Below are positions 26,282 through 35,377 of a stretch of 64,000 bases of DNA, piece after piece. Where the stretch lies: NCBI RefSeq assembly GCF_036013745.1, contig NZ_CP107880.1, positions 744,001-808,000 on the forward strand. The letters run 5' to 3'. Source of the DNA: Streptomyces sp. NBC_00483. GTDB lineage: Bacteria; Actinomycetota; Actinomycetes; Streptomycetales; Streptomycetaceae. Position 1 is the first letter of the stretch, and each line of letters starts with the position of its first letter. A program made the position numbers and the translations under genes. The notes beneath the pieces were generated by a model. The model made no database searches. It was not told where the DNA came from and saw only the letters and a program-made list of their open reading frames with translations.

Positions 26282-27505
26282 ATGCGCGACACCCCCGCCT
26301 CGCCCTCCTTCTGGCGCAGCCCGCTGCGCGGCCCCTGGCTCACCTCCGTGCTGGGCCTCGTGCTGCTCGTCGGCATCACCGCCCTGTTCGTGACCGGCCT
26401 CGTCTCGTACGCGGCGTACAACCCGGGCCTGGCCCCGGTCAACGACAAGACCCCGGACAAGGGGATCCTCGGCTTCTACCTCTTCGCCTGGCCGACGGAC
26501 CCGCACTGGCTGTACCGGCTCACGCAGGGCGTGCATGTCACGCTCGGCATCGCGCTGATCCCCGTACTGCTGGCAAAGCTGTGGTCGGTGGTGCCGAAGC
26601 TGTTCGCGCTGCCGCCGGCCCGTTCACTGACGCACGCGCTCGAACGTGTCTCGCTGTTGCTGCTGGTCGGCGGCGGGCTCTTCGAGTTCGTCACGGGGGT
26701 GATGAACGTGCAGCTCGACTATCTCTTCCCCGGCTCGTTCTATCCGCTGCACTTCTACGGGGCGTGGGTGTTCTTCGCCGCGTTCGTGGCGCACGCGGTG
26801 CTGAAGGTTCCGGCGGCGGTGCGCAATGTGCGTCGTGCGCGCGAGGAGGGGGAGTTGGTGGCTCCGCGACCGGATCCGCCGACGGTGTCCCGGCGGGGCG
26901 CGCTGTGGTTCGTCGGGGGCGGCTCGCTGCTGTTGTTCGGTACGACGGCCGGGCAGAGCTTCGACGGCCCGCTGCGCCGCACCGCGCTGCTCGCCCCGCA
27001 CGGCGGCGCGGACCCGGGGACCGGCCCCAACGGCTTCCAGATCAACAAGACCGCCGCCTACGCGGGGATCGACCGCGCGGAGACGGCCGAGGACGCGTGG
27101 CGCCTGGTCGTGGTCGGACGTTCGGGCCGCACGGTCCGCCTCAGTCGCATCGAACTGTCCCAACTCCCCCTTCACAGCTCGGCGTTGCCCATCGCCTGCG
27201 TGGAGGGCTGGTCGACGTCCGACCAGTGGTGGCGCGGCGTACGGCTGCGGGACCTGGCGGCGCTCGTGGGACACGACGGCGATCCGCCGGATGTGCTCGT
27301 CGAGTCGCTGCAGCGGCGCGGCGCCTTCCGGCACGCCGCGCTGCGCGCCAACCAGGTCGCCGATCCACGGTCGTTGCTCGCCCTGTACGTCAACGGGGAA
27401 GCGCTCTCCGCCGATCACGGCTACCCGGCGCGCGTGATCGTGCCCGCCGCACCGGGGGTGCTCAACACCAAGTGGGTGGCCCGACTCACCTTCGGAAAGG
27501 TGTGA
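26282..27505 (+). CDS. Membrane-bound molybdopterin-dependent oxidoreductase
   Basis: About 407 residues. The N-terminal half has four to five membrane helices like a cytochrome b561/b-type anchor with His in GVHVTLGIAL and YPLHFYGAWVF; the C-terminal half is a sulfite-oxidase-type Mo-cofactor fold (LPIACVEGWS carries the probable Mo-ligand Cys, then DHGYPARVIVP). Such proteins transfer electrons from an outside substrate to the membrane chain. The true start may be ATG 26282, with a -10-like sequence close upstream (leaderless), or ATG 26234. It is 5 bases from a small membrane gene and divergent from 24795-26168. Confidence 0.85.
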   Translation: MRDTPASPSFWRSPLRGPWLTSVLGLVLLVGITALFVTGLVSYAAYNPGLAPVNDKTPDKGILGFYLFAWPTDPHWLYRLTQGVHVTLGIALIPVLLAKLWSVVPKLFALPPARSLTHALERVSLLLLVGGGLFEFVTGVMNVQLDYLFPGSFYPLHFYGAWVFFAAFVAHAVLKVPAAVRNVRRAREEGELVAPRPDPPTVSRRGALWFVGGGSLLLFGTTAGQSFDGPLRRTALLAPHGGADPGTGPNGFQINKTAAYAGIDRAETAEDAWRLVVVGRSGRTVRLSRIELSQLPLHSSALPIACVEGWSTSDQWWRGVRLRDLAALVGHDGDPPDVLVESLQRRGAFRHAALRANQVADPRSLLALYVNGEALSADHGYPARVIVPAAPGVLNTKWVARLTFGKV

Positions 27506-27510
27506 CCACG

Positions 27511-27975
27511 ATGTCACTCTTGCGTCGCATCCCTCTGGGAAGCCCGCTTCAACTCCTTTTGCTGCTCTGCTCGTTCGCGCTCGCCGGGTACGCGGGGGTG
27601 CGGATGCTCGCCGACGACTGGTTCGGGGTGGCGCTGTGGTTCGTGGGCGCGGCCCTCGTGCACGATCTCGTGCTGGTGCCGTTGTACGCGGGCGTGGACC
27701 GGCTACTGGTGCGCGGGGCCGCGACGGCCGGGCGCCGGGAGCGGGTGGGGTACGTCCGGGTTCCGGCCGCGCTCTCGGCGCTGCTGCTGCTCGTCTGGTT
27801 CCCGCTGATCAGCGGGGCGCAGGAGGAGCGCTACCGGTCGGCGACCGGCCGCTCCGCCGATGTGTACCTCGGCCACTGGCTGCTGCTCACGGCGGCGCTG
27901 TTCGCGGGTTCGGCGCTGGTGCTCGCCGTGCGGGTGCGCAGCGCGGCGAAGCAGCGGCCGCCCACGGACCACTGA
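27511..27975 (+). CDS. Small membrane protein next to the oxidoreductase
   Basis: 154 residues with four hydrophobic segments (about 12-30, 38-60, 83-100, 118-140). It starts 5 bases after the oxidoreductase, so it is co-transcribed and could be its membrane partner. No motif names a function. Its last 145 bases overlap the convergent methyltransferase gene, an unusually long overlap. Confidence 0.75.
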   Translation: MSLLRRIPLGSPLQLLLLLCSFALAGYAGVRMLADDWFGVALWFVGAALVHDLVLVPLYAGVDRLLVRGAATAGRRERVGYVRVPAALSALLLLVWFPLISGAQEERYRSATGRSADVYLGHWLLLTAALFAGSALVLAVRVRSAAKQRPPTDH

Positions 27976-28583
27976 TCGACGGGGCGCAGACCCGCCCCGG
28001 CCGCGTACCGGAGCAGGGCGGGGGTGCCGAGCCGCGCCCACGGGAAGGGGTGACCTCCGGACTGCCCCGGTGAGTCGGTGACCTGCACGCTCGCCCGCTC
28101 GTCGACGTCGACGGGCGCGGCTTCGACTATCAACATCCCGCCGGGGGCGAGGAGTTGGACGACGCGGGCGAGCAGGGCGGCCGGTTCGCCGCCGATGCCG
28201 ATGTTGCCGTCCATCAGCAGCACGGTGTCCCAGCGGCCCTCGCCGGGCAGCGGATCGAACACCGAGCGGCACAGCGCCTGGCCGCCGAAAGCGCGGCTGT
28301 GGGCGACGGCGGCATCGCTGACATCCACGCCGAGCGCGGTACGCCCCTGCCCGGCGAGCTCCGCGACGAGCCGTCCGGGCCCGCAGCCGACGTCGAGCAC
28401 GGCGCCCTCGCAGCGTTCCAGCACCTGCCGGTCGACGGCGTCGGCCCGCGCACACCATCGCTCCACCTCGAGGGGCAGCAGCCACCCGTCGGCGCGCCGC
28501 AGGAACAGCGGCCCGCGCCCGGTGCGCAGGGCGGCGGAGTACGGGTCGGCGCCGGCCCAGGGGGCGGCGGGTGGGGCGCTCAT
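27831..28583 (-). CDS. SAM-dependent methyltransferase with a read-through tail
   Basis: 250 residues, class I Rossmann methyltransferase. Motif I is VLDVGCGPGR (about 60-69), motif II is ALGVDVS, and LLAPGGMLIVEA is motif post-II. Similarity expected for the family ends near FAALRTR at about residue 202; the last 48 residues lie antisense to the small membrane gene and are Ser/Thr-rich, so a stop codon may have been lost. ATGA overlap with the DUF2064 gene couples their translation. With GT2 and DUF2064 upstream it belongs to a small-molecule or lipid-linked sugar pathway, not identified. Confidence 0.8.
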   Translation of the reverse strand: MSAPPAAPWAGADPYSAALRTGRGPLFLRRADGWLLPLEVERWCARADAVDRQVLERCEGAVLDVGCGPGRLVAELAGQGRTALGVDVSDAAVAHSRAFGGQALCRSVFDPLPGEGRWDTVLLMDGNIGIGGEPAALLARVVQLLAPGGMLIVEAAPVDVDERASVQVTDSPGQSGGHPFPWARLGTPALLRYAAGAGLRPVDQWSVGGRCFAALRTRTASTSAEPANSAAVSSSQWPRYTSAERPVADR

Positions 28584-29218
28584 CGATCGGCCCCTGCCGT
28601 ACAGAGCGCCAGTCGTGCGGCGAACCGGCCGTGCGGTGCCTCGGCGGCCACGGCCGCGGCGTCCTCGGCGGTGTCCACGTCACGCAGGGGCGGCAGATCG
28701 CGTACCCGCAGGCCCGCCTCGACGAGCCGGGCGCGCTGTGCGGCGCCGGTGTGCGCCGTGGACATGGGCACACCGCGCAGCAGTCCCGGTTCGGGGTCGG
28801 CCAGGCCGAGGGCCCAGAAGCCGCCGTCGAGGGCCGGGCCGAACCAGGCATCGCAGTCGGCGAAGTCCACGGTGAGGAGCTCGGGCCGGACCTGCGGGGT
28901 GTCCATGCCGATGAGGAGCGCGGGCCCCGTGCACCCGGCGAACGCGGCCGCGAGGCGTTCGTCGAGGCCGCCCGCGCACTGCGGCACGACCTCGAAGCCG
29001 GGCGGCAGCCAGGGGCCGGGCGCGCCGTCGAGGACGAGGACGCGGCGGGCGGCCGGGGCCTGGGCGACCGCCTCCAGGGTGTCGGCGAGCGCGGCCTCGG
29101 CGAGCTCCGCCGCCTCCTGCGGCGTGAAGGGCGGCGTGAGGCGGGTCTTGACCCGGCCGGGGCGCGGCTCCTTGGCGATGACCAGGAGGTCGACCGGCGA
29201 TTGACGGCGTGTGCTCAC
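28580..29218 (-). CDS. DUF2064 (TIGR04282-type) glycosyltransferase-like protein
   Basis: 212 residues: VIAKEPRPGRVKTRL near the N-terminus is the nucleotide-binding loop of the DUF2064 family, and GMDTPQV plus DGGFWALGL follow as the two other family blocks. These relate to GT-A nucleotidyl/glycosyl transferases. The GTG start overlaps the stop of the upstream GT2 gene as GTGA, and its stop overlaps the methyltransferase start as ATGA; the three genes are thus a coupled operon. Substrates unknown. Confidence 0.85.
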   Translation of the reverse strand: MSTRRQSPVDLLVIAKEPRPGRVKTRLTPPFTPQEAAELAEAALADTLEAVAQAPAARRVLVLDGAPGPWLPPGFEVVPQCAGGLDERLAAAFAGCTGPALLIGMDTPQVRPELLTVDFADCDAWFGPALDGGFWALGLADPEPGLLRGVPMSTAHTGAAQRARLVEAGLRVRDLPPLRDVDTAEDAAAVAAEAPHGRFAARLALCTAGADR

Positions 29219-29916
29219 CGCGTGCTTCCTTCCCGTACGGGCGTCTCGTTCAGCACCCGGCTCATGTCGCGCACCGCGTGCCAGGTGCCGCGCCAGGTGC
29301 CGGTCACCTTGGAGGCGCCGGTGCGCGGCAGGTACGGCACGTCGTGCTCGGCGATCCGCCAGCCGGCGTCGGCCGCGCGCACCACCATCTGCAGGGGGTA
29401 GCCGCTGCGCCGGTCGGTGAGGTCGAGTCCGAGCAGCGCCTCGCGGCGCCCGGCGCGCAGCGGCCCGAGGTCGTGCAGGCGCAGGCCGGTCCTGCGGCGC
29501 AGCATGCGGGCGAGCGCGAGGTTGCCGGCGCGGGCGTGCACGGGCCAGGCGCCGCGCACCGTCGGGCGGCGCCGTCCGAGGACCAGGTCGGCCTCGCCGT
29601 CCGCCACTTCGCGGACGAAGGGGACGAGCAGCCCCGGGTCGAGCGAGGCGTCGCAGTCGCAGAAGCACACGATGTCGGCGTCGGACGCGGTCAGGCCCGC
29701 GTGGCAGGCGGCGCCGAATCCGCGCCGCTCCTCGCGCACGACCTCGGCGCCCAGCGAGCGGGCGATCCCGGCGGAGCCGTCGGTGGATCCGTTGTCGACG
29801 ACGAGGGCGCGCCAGTGCGGCGGGATCCGGTCGAGGACCCAGGGCAGGGCCTCGGCCTCGTTGAGGCAGGGAAGGACCACGTCGACGGTGGTGGGTGGGC
29901 TTGTCACGGGTCTCAC
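29215..29916 (-). CDS. GT2 glycosyltransferase, polyprenyl-phosphate type
   Basis: 233 residues with only the GT-A domain: DVVLPCLNEAEALPW, VVDNGSTDGS, a divalent-metal region DIVCFCDCDASLD and SGYPLQMVVRA late. It resembles dolichol-phosphate-mannose synthase-like enzymes without the C-terminal membrane helices. It is first in the GT2-DUF2064-methyltransferase operon and divergent from the two-component system at 30031, with 114 bases between. Start may be GTG 29916 or GTG 29907. Confidence 0.85.
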   Translation of the reverse strand: MRPVTSPPTTVDVVLPCLNEAEALPWVLDRIPPHWRALVVDNGSTDGSAGIARSLGAEVVREERRGFGAACHAGLTASDADIVCFCDCDASLDPGLLVPFVREVADGEADLVLGRRRPTVRGAWPVHARAGNLALARMLRRRTGLRLHDLGPLRAGRREALLGLDLTDRRSGYPLQMVVRAADAGWRIAEHDVPYLPRTGASKVTGTWRGTWHAVRDMSRVLNETPVREGSTR

Positions 29917-30030
29917 CCTACGAGCCTGATTCCGACATTTCGGGCGCGAGATCCTTACGAAACACGGACGTCGACCGCTCGGCCCCGGCCGGGACGTCGC
30001 GGAGGCCCGGCGCGGTGCGAGGCTGGTGGC

Positions 30031-30777
30031 ATGCAGCAGTCATACGAGCCCACGGGGCCGGCCCCCGACGGCGGCGCGGCCCGCGTCCTGGTCGTCGACG
30101 ATGATCCGACCGTCGCCGAGGTGGTGGCGGGATACCTGGACCGCGCCGGCTACCGCGTGGACCGCGCGGACGACGGCCCAGCCGCCCTCGCGCGGGCCGC
30201 CGCGCACCGACCGGACCTGGTGGTCCTCGACCTGATGTTGCCCGGCATGGACGGCCTGGAGGTGTGCCGCCGAATGCGTGAACGCGGCCCCGTCCCGGTC
30301 ATCATGCTCACCGCGCGCGGCGACGAGGACGACCGGATCCTCGGCCTGGAGGTCGGCGCGGACGACTACGTGACGAAGCCGTTCAGCCCGCGCGAGCTGG
30401 TGCTGCGCGTGGAGTCGGTGCTGCGCCGCGCCCGCCCCGCCACCGCACGGCAAAGCCCGCTGCGCGCGGCGGGCCTCACGGTCGACCCGGCGGCGCGCCG
30501 GGTCACACGGGACGGCACCGAACTCGCCCTGACCTTGCGCGAGTTCGACCTCCTGGCCTACTTCCTGCGCAATCCCGGGCGGGCGTACAGCCGGGAGGAC
30601 CTGATGCGCGAGGTGTGGGGCTGGGAGTTCGGCGACCTGTCGACAGTCACGGTCCACATCCGCCGGCTGCGCGGCAAGGTCGAGGACGATCCGGCCCGCC
30701 CGCGCCTGATCCAGACGGTGTGGGGCGTGGGCTACCGCTTCGAGCCGACGCCGGCGGCCGCAGACCTGGAGGCCTGA
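30031..30777 (+). CDS. OmpR-family response regulator
   Basis: 248 residues with an intact receiver: VLVVDDDPTV, phospho-acceptor D67 in VVLDLMLPGMDG, T in IMLTARG, K in YVTKPFSP. The winged helix (about 150-240) reads LALTLREFDLLAYFLRNPG and ends VWGVGYRFE. ATG 30031 lies in a short spacer from the divergent GT2 operon, so it may regulate that too. Its partner kinase begins at 30780, 2 bases past its stop. Confidence 0.92.
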   Translation: MQQSYEPTGPAPDGGAARVLVVDDDPTVAEVVAGYLDRAGYRVDRADDGPAALARAAAHRPDLVVLDLMLPGMDGLEVCRRMRERGPVPVIMLTARGDEDDRILGLEVGADDYVTKPFSPRELVLRVESVLRRARPATARQSPLRAAGLTVDPAARRVTRDGTELALTLREFDLLAYFLRNPGRAYSREDLMREVWGWEFGDLSTVTVHIRRLRGKVEDDPARPRLIQTVWGVGYRFEPTPAAADLEA

Positions 30778-30779
30778 CC

Positions 30780-31913
30780 GTGCCCCTTCACGACATCCTT
30801 CTCATCGCCCTGTACGCCTTCGTCGGCGCCGCCGCCACGGGCCTCGCCGGGGCGGCCGCGCTGCGGCTGCTGCGGCGCCGTTCGCTCACCACGTCGATCG
30901 CCGTGGTCGCCACCGTCGGCGTGGTCGCGATGCTGGCGGGCACCCTCGCCGTGGCGTGGGCCATGTTCCTGTCGCCGCACGACCTGAGCGTGGTGACGCT
31001 GGTGGCGGCGATGGCTGCTGCCGTCTCGCTGGCGACGGCGCTCGTCCTCGGCCGGTGGGTGGTGGCGCGCAGCCGTGAACTGGCCGACGCAGCCCGCTCG
31101 TTCGGCGACGGCGGCGACTTCGCCGCGCCCGACGCCCCGGCCACCGCCGAACTGGAGGAGCTCAGCCGGGAGCTGGCGGCGACCAGCGCCAAGCTCGCCG
31201 CCTCCCGTGAGCGTGAGCGCGCCCTGGAGACCTCGCGGCGCGAGCTGGTCGCCTGGATCTCGCACGATCTGCGCACCCCGCTCGCGGGTCTGCGCGCCAT
31301 GGCGGAGGCGCTGGAGGACGGCGTCGCCGCCGACCCGGACCGCTATCTGCGCCAGATGCGCACCGACGTCGAGCGGCTCAACGACATGGTGGGCGATCTC
31401 TTCGAGTTGTCCCGCATCCACGCGGGCGCGCTGCCGCTGGCCCCGGCAAGGATGTCCCTGTACGACCTGGTCAGCGACGCGCTGGCGGGCGCCGACCCGC
31501 TGGCGCGCGAGCACGGGGTACGGCTCGTCGGCGAGCAGGTGGAGCCGGTGCCGGTGGAGGTCGACGGCAAGGAGATGAGCCGGGTCCTGGGCAATCTCCT
31601 CGTCAACGCGATCCGCCGCACGCCGGCGGACGGCACGGTCGCCGTCGCCGCGCACCGCTCGCCGGAGGGCGTGGTGGTGTCGGTCTCGGACGCCTGCGGC
31701 GGCATCCCCGAGGAGGACCTCCCGCGCGTCTTCGACACCGGCTGGCGCGGCACCCACGCCCGTACTCCCCCGGCAGGCGCGGGTCTCGGTCTCGCGATCG
31801 TGCGCGGCATCGTGGAGGCGCACGCGGGCCGGGCCACGGTCAGCAACATCCCCGGCGGCTGCCGCTTCGAGGTCACGCTGCCGAACGCCGCCGCGAGCAC
31901 CGCCGCACCGTAA
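30780..31913 (+). CDS. Sensor histidine kinase
   Basis: 377 residues. Two to three N-terminal hydrophobic segments (about 5-28, 38-60, 72-92), a HAMP-like linker, the HisKA box with H162 in [12 protein letters not shown], and the HATPase domain: N box [12 protein letters not shown]1 [12 protein letters not shown]2 [10 protein letters not shown]. There is almost no extracellular sensor loop, so it may sense membrane or intramembrane signals. The GTG start is 2 bases after the response regulator stop. Signal unknown. Confidence 0.92.
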   Translation: MPLHDILLIALYAFVGAAATGLAGAAALRLLRRRSLTTSIAVVATVGVVAMLAGTLAVAWAMFLSPHDLSVVTLVAAMAAAVSLATALVLGRWVVARSRELADAARSFGDGGDFAAPDAPATAELEELSRELAATSAKLAASRERERALETSRRELVAWISHDLRTPLAGLRAMAEALEDGVAADPDRYLRQMRTDVERLNDMVGDLFELSRIHAGALPLAPARMSLYDLVSDALAGADPLAREHGVRLVGEQVEPVPVEVDGKEMSRVLGNLLVNAIRRTPADGTVAVAAHRSPEGVVVSVSDACGGIPEEDLPRVFDTGWRGTHARTPPAGAGLGLAIVRGIVEAHAGRATVSNIPGGCRFEVTLPNAAASTAAP

Positions 31914-31929
31914 TGGCCGCCGTACGGCA

Positions 31930-32324
31930 TGGCTTGGAACCCTCCTTCGCACCCAGCAGGGCATCAAGGACCTCACCGACGCCGAGGCCCTCGTCGGCAA
32001 GGACCGCGAGTCGCACCAGCGCGACCTCTCCGACTCGATCGAGAACGGCGACTCCACCAGATCCCGGTCAACGCGCCGAAGAACCCGGTGAACTCCTACC
32101 ACCGCGACGGCGCCATGCGCGTCGACGGCAACCAGGGGGCCACGCCCGGCACCGAGCCGAACTCGTACGGCCGCTGGCGCGAGCAGCCCGCCTACCGCGA
32201 GCCGAGCCAGGCCGTGGGCGCCGTAGCCGACCGGTTCGACTTCCGCGAGGACGACGACAACTACTTCGAGCAGCCAGGCAACCTGTTCCGGCTGATGAGC
32301 GCCGAGCAGCAGCAGGCGCTGTTC
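31930..32324 (+). pseudogene. Catalase relic in two frames
   Basis: Two separate stretches of a clade-3 or KatE-type catalase are visible. From 31951 one frame reads [19 protein letters not shown] and [15 protein letters not shown], matching the middle of the protein; then, after a frame change near 32055, a second frame reads [38 protein letters not shown] and ends QQQALF, which is the C-terminal core. About 100 residues between them and all of the N-terminus with the haem His and Asn are missing. There is no start. It follows the kinase directly. Confidence 0.75.
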
Positions 32325-32422
32325 GCTGGAGGCGGGCCCCGATCTCGACTCGGGCACTCCGACGGCGCGGGCCGCGGCGACGATGTTCGGGCGCGAGCAC
32401 CTGCTGACCCACTGACCGGGGC

Positions 32423-33421
32423 TCACCTGTCCATCGCGGCGTGCGCGAACTCCCGTACCCCGTCGTCGAATTGCACCTCGGGCTTCCACCCGAGCTCGGC
32501 GCGGAGTCGCGCGGAGTCCGCGGTGATGTGCCGGACGTCGCCGAGCCGGTACTCCCCCGTCACGACGGGATCGGGCCCGCCGTACGCCGCCGCGAGCGCC
32601 GACGCCATCTCGCCGACGGTGTGCGGCGTGCCGCTGCCCGTGTTGTAGGCGCGCAGCACGCCCGGCTCGGCGTCCGCCTCCAGCGCCACCGCGTTGGCCT
32701 CGGCCACGTCCCGTACGTGCACGAAGTCGCGCCGCTGGCGGCCGTCCTCGAAGACACGCGGCGCCTCGCCGCGGGCGAGCGCGGAGCGGAAGAAGGAGGC
32801 GACACCGGCGTACGGGGTGTCGCGGGGCATCCGCGGCCCGTACACGTTGTGGTAGCGCAGCGAGAGCGCCGTCCCACCGCTCGCGCGCGCCCAGGCGGCG
32901 GCGAGGTGTTCCTGCGCGAGCTTGGTCGCGGCGTACACATTGCGCGGGTCGACGGGGGCGTCCTCACCCACGAGGCCGGGCGCCAACTCGGCGCCGCAGT
33001 CGGGGCACTTGGGCTCGAACCGCCCCGCGTCCAGATCGGCGGCGGCGCGCGGACCGGGCCGGACGACGCCGTGCCGCGGGCAGGCGTAGCGCCCCTCCCC
33101 GTAGACGACCATGGACCCCGCGAGCACGAGCCGCGGCACACCGGCCTCGGCCATGGCGGCGAGCAGCACCGCCGTGCCGAGGTCGTTGCGCGAGACGTAC
33201 TCGGCGGCGTCGGCGACCCCGTTGCCGAGCCCGACCCGCGCCGCCTGATGACACACGGCGTCGACGCCGACCAGCGCGCGGGCGACCGCGTCGGGGTCGC
33301 GCACATCGGCGCCGGGATCCTCCCGCACGTCGAACACGACGGGCTCGTGCCCGCGCGCGGTCAGCGCCTCGACGACATGGGACCCGATGAACCCGGCACC
33401 GCCGGTGACCAGTACTCGCAT
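32423..33421 (-). CDS. NAD-dependent sugar epimerase/dehydratase
   Basis: 332 residues, extended [12 protein letters not shown] (7-15) binds NAD, the catalytic pair is Tyr and Lys in NVYAATK, and [16 protein letters not shown] is the sugar-binding region. An insertion with four Cys/His (CPRHG near 113 and CPDCGAEL near 140) may bind zinc; a similar insertion occurs in dTDP-rhamnose 4-epimerase-like members. Reaction on a nucleotide sugar is likely, exact epimer unknown. It is divergent from the ClC gene. Confidence 0.87.
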   Translation of the reverse strand: MRVLVTGGAGFIGSHVVEALTARGHEPVVFDVREDPGADVRDPDAVARALVGVDAVCHQAARVGLGNGVADAAEYVSRNDLGTAVLLAAMAEAGVPRLVLAGSMVVYGEGRYACPRHGVVRPGPRAAADLDAGRFEPKCPDCGAELAPGLVGEDAPVDPRNVYAATKLAQEHLAAAWARASGGTALSLRYHNVYGPRMPRDTPYAGVASFFRSALARGEAPRVFEDGRQRRDFVHVRDVAEANAVALEADAEPGVLRAYNTGSGTPHTVGEMASALAAAYGGPDPVVTGEYRLGDVRHITADSARLRAELGWKPEVQFDDGVREFAHAAMDR

Positions 33422-33515
33422 GCCGCCACGCTAGATCCCCCGGCCCCGCGCACCACGGCAACGGGCCGATGCGTCACCACTCCGTAAGACCCGGCCGCAC
33501 GGCCCCTTGACACGT

Positions 33516-33554
33516 TTTGCATAATGCAAAGGTCGGTATTTTGCATGGTGCAAA
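33516..33554. promoter_or_regulatory. Two 15-bp palindromes upstream of the ClC gene
   Basis: TTTGCATAATGCAAA at 33516-33530 is a perfect palindrome with a central base, and TTTGCATGGTGCAAA at 33540-33554 is a close copy, centres 24 bases apart. A TTGACA hexamer starts at 33507. The MarR gene just past the ClC gene (35378-35917) is the nearest candidate binder. Confidence 0.65.
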
Positions 33555-33572
33555 CGTGAGGCAGGGAAAAGA

Positions 33573-35336
33573 GTGAGCGGCACAGGAGGCGGCCTGCGGG
33601 CACTACGCCCGATGCTCGGCGGCCGGGGTTCGACGATGGTTCTCGCGGTGCTCGTGGGTGCGGGAGCGGGGCTCGGCTCGATCGTCTTCCGCTGGTGCAT
33701 CCAGACGTTCACGCGCCTGTTCTCCGGGCACGGCGACTACGCGGCGGACCCCGGCAGCGCCAACCCGCACGTGCCCTGGCTCGGCCCCTTCTTCGTCCTC
33801 GTCACCCCCGTCATCGGCGGCCTCCTCTACGGCCCGCTGGTCAACCGCTTCGCCAAGGAGGCGCGCGGGCACGGCGTGCCGGAGGTGATGCTCGCGGTCG
33901 CCAAGCGCGGCGGCCGGATCAGCCCGAAGGTGGCCGTCGTGAAGACACTCGCTTCGGCGCTGACCATCGGCTCGGGCGGTTCGGTGGGGCGCGAGGGGCC
34001 GATCGTGCAGATCGGCTCGGCGCTCGGTTCGACGCTCGGCCGCATCACCGGACTCTCGGAGGAGCGGTTGAAGCTGCTCGTCGCGTGCGGCGCGGCGGGC
34101 GGCATCGCGGCGACGTTCAACGCGCCGCTGGCCGGTGTGTTCTTCGCGATGGAGCTGATCCTGCGGACCTTCACCGTCGAGGCGTTCGGCGCGACGGTCC
34201 TGGCCAGCGTCACCGCGAGCGTGATCGGCCGGGCCGCCTTCGGTGACGTGGCATTCCTGAGCCTGCCCGACTTCCCGGTCCAACACCTCGGCCAGTACGC
34301 CCTGTTCGCCGTGCTCGGCGTCGTCGCGGGCGCGGTCGGCGTCGGCTTCTCGCGCGTCCTGTACGCGATCGAGGACGCCTGCGACTGGCTGTGGCGCGGC
34401 CCCGAGTGGCTGCGCCCCGCGGTCGGCGGGCTCGCGCTCGGCCTGGTCCTGCTCGCGCTTCCCGAGATGTACGGGGTCGGGTACCCGGTCCTGGAGAAGG
34501 CGACGGAGGGCGGGTACGCCATCGGCTTCCTGCTGCTCCTGCTCGTCGGCAAGATGATCGCCACGAGCCTGACCATCGGCATCGGCGGCTCGGGCGGGGT
34601 GTTCGCGCCGAGCCTGTTCATCGGGGCGATGCTGGGCGCCGCGTTCGGCGCGGTCGCGCACGGCCTGCTGCCCGGCACGGCGGGAGCCGTCGGCGCGTAC
34701 GCGCTGGTGGGCATGGGCGCCGTCTTCGCGGGCTCGTCCCGCGCGCCGATCACCGCCGTGGTGATCCTCTTCGAGCTGACCGGCGAGTACTCGATCATCC
34801 TGCCGCTGATGCTGGCGATCGTCCTCGCCACCGCCACCAGCCGCCTGCTCACGCGCGACACCATCTACACGCTCAAGCTGCGCCGCCGCGGCATCGACCT
34901 GGACGGCCCCGCGCCGGACGCGCCGCTCGGCGGGCAGCGGGTGGCCACCGTCCTGGAACCGCTGCCGACTCCCCTGCCCGCGTCGCTCCAACTGGCCGAC
35001 GCCGCCGAGCTGTTGAGCCGCTCGGGCCACGGCGCCCTGCCCGTGCGCGACGACCGTGGCGCGCATCTCGGCGTCGTCACGGCGCAGGCGGTGGCCGAGA
35101 CGCTGGCGGAGCAGCCGGACGGGGCGCCGTCCACCGTGGGCGAACTCGCCCTGCACACGCCCCGCGTCACCGCGGACCAGCCGCTCGCCGCGGCACTGCA
35201 CACGCTCCTCGCGGCGCCCGGCACGGGACTTCCGGTGATGCACACCGACAAGGATGAGCCGGTGGGCTGGCTCAGCCACCAAGGGGCGCTGCGGGCGCTG
35301 CACCGGCCTGCGCCCGCGCAGGGCGTGTCCGCGTAG
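33573..35336 (+). CDS. ClC-family chloride channel/antiporter with CBS domains
   Basis: 587 residues: about ten membrane segments, then two CBS domains (about 440-575). The selectivity motifs are GSGGSVGREGPIVQIG (the Glu is the gate residue), GIGGSGGVFAPSLFIG and GMGAVFAGSSRAPITAV. The gating Glu is kept; the proton-pathway glutamate typical of antiporters is not obvious. It may move chloride (or fluoride or nitrate) across the membrane with adenine-nucleotide control by CBS. GTG 33573 follows CAGGGAAA. The double palindrome upstream suggests MarR control. Confidence 0.9.
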   Translation: MSGTGGGLRALRPMLGGRGSTMVLAVLVGAGAGLGSIVFRWCIQTFTRLFSGHGDYAADPGSANPHVPWLGPFFVLVTPVIGGLLYGPLVNRFAKEARGHGVPEVMLAVAKRGGRISPKVAVVKTLASALTIGSGGSVGREGPIVQIGSALGSTLGRITGLSEERLKLLVACGAAGGIAATFNAPLAGVFFAMELILRTFTVEAFGATVLASVTASVIGRAAFGDVAFLSLPDFPVQHLGQYALFAVLGVVAGAVGVGFSRVLYAIEDACDWLWRGPEWLRPAVGGLALGLVLLALPEMYGVGYPVLEKATEGGYAIGFLLLLLVGKMIATSLTIGIGGSGGVFAPSLFIGAMLGAAFGAVAHGLLPGTAGAVGAYALVGMGAVFAGSSRAPITAVVILFELTGEYSIILPLMLAIVLATATSRLLTRDTIYTLKLRRRGIDLDGPAPDAPLGGQRVATVLEPLPTPLPASLQLADAAELLSRSGHGALPVRDDRGAHLGVVTAQAVAETLAEQPDGAPSTVGELALHTPRVTADQPLAAALHTLLAAPGTGLPVMHTDKDEPVGWLSHQGALRALHRPAPAQGVSA

Positions 35337-35354
35337 GACGTGTCCGCATAGGAC
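35325..35354. repeat. 15-bp tandem duplication at the ClC stop
   Basis: GTGTCCGCGTAGGAC (35325-35339) is directly repeated as GTGTCCGCATAGGAC (35340-35354), with one mismatch. The first copy contains the ClC stop codon, the second repeats it in frame, giving a second stop 15 bases on. Confidence 0.8.
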
Positions 35355-35377
35355 GCGCAGGCCGCGCCCGCGTAGGT

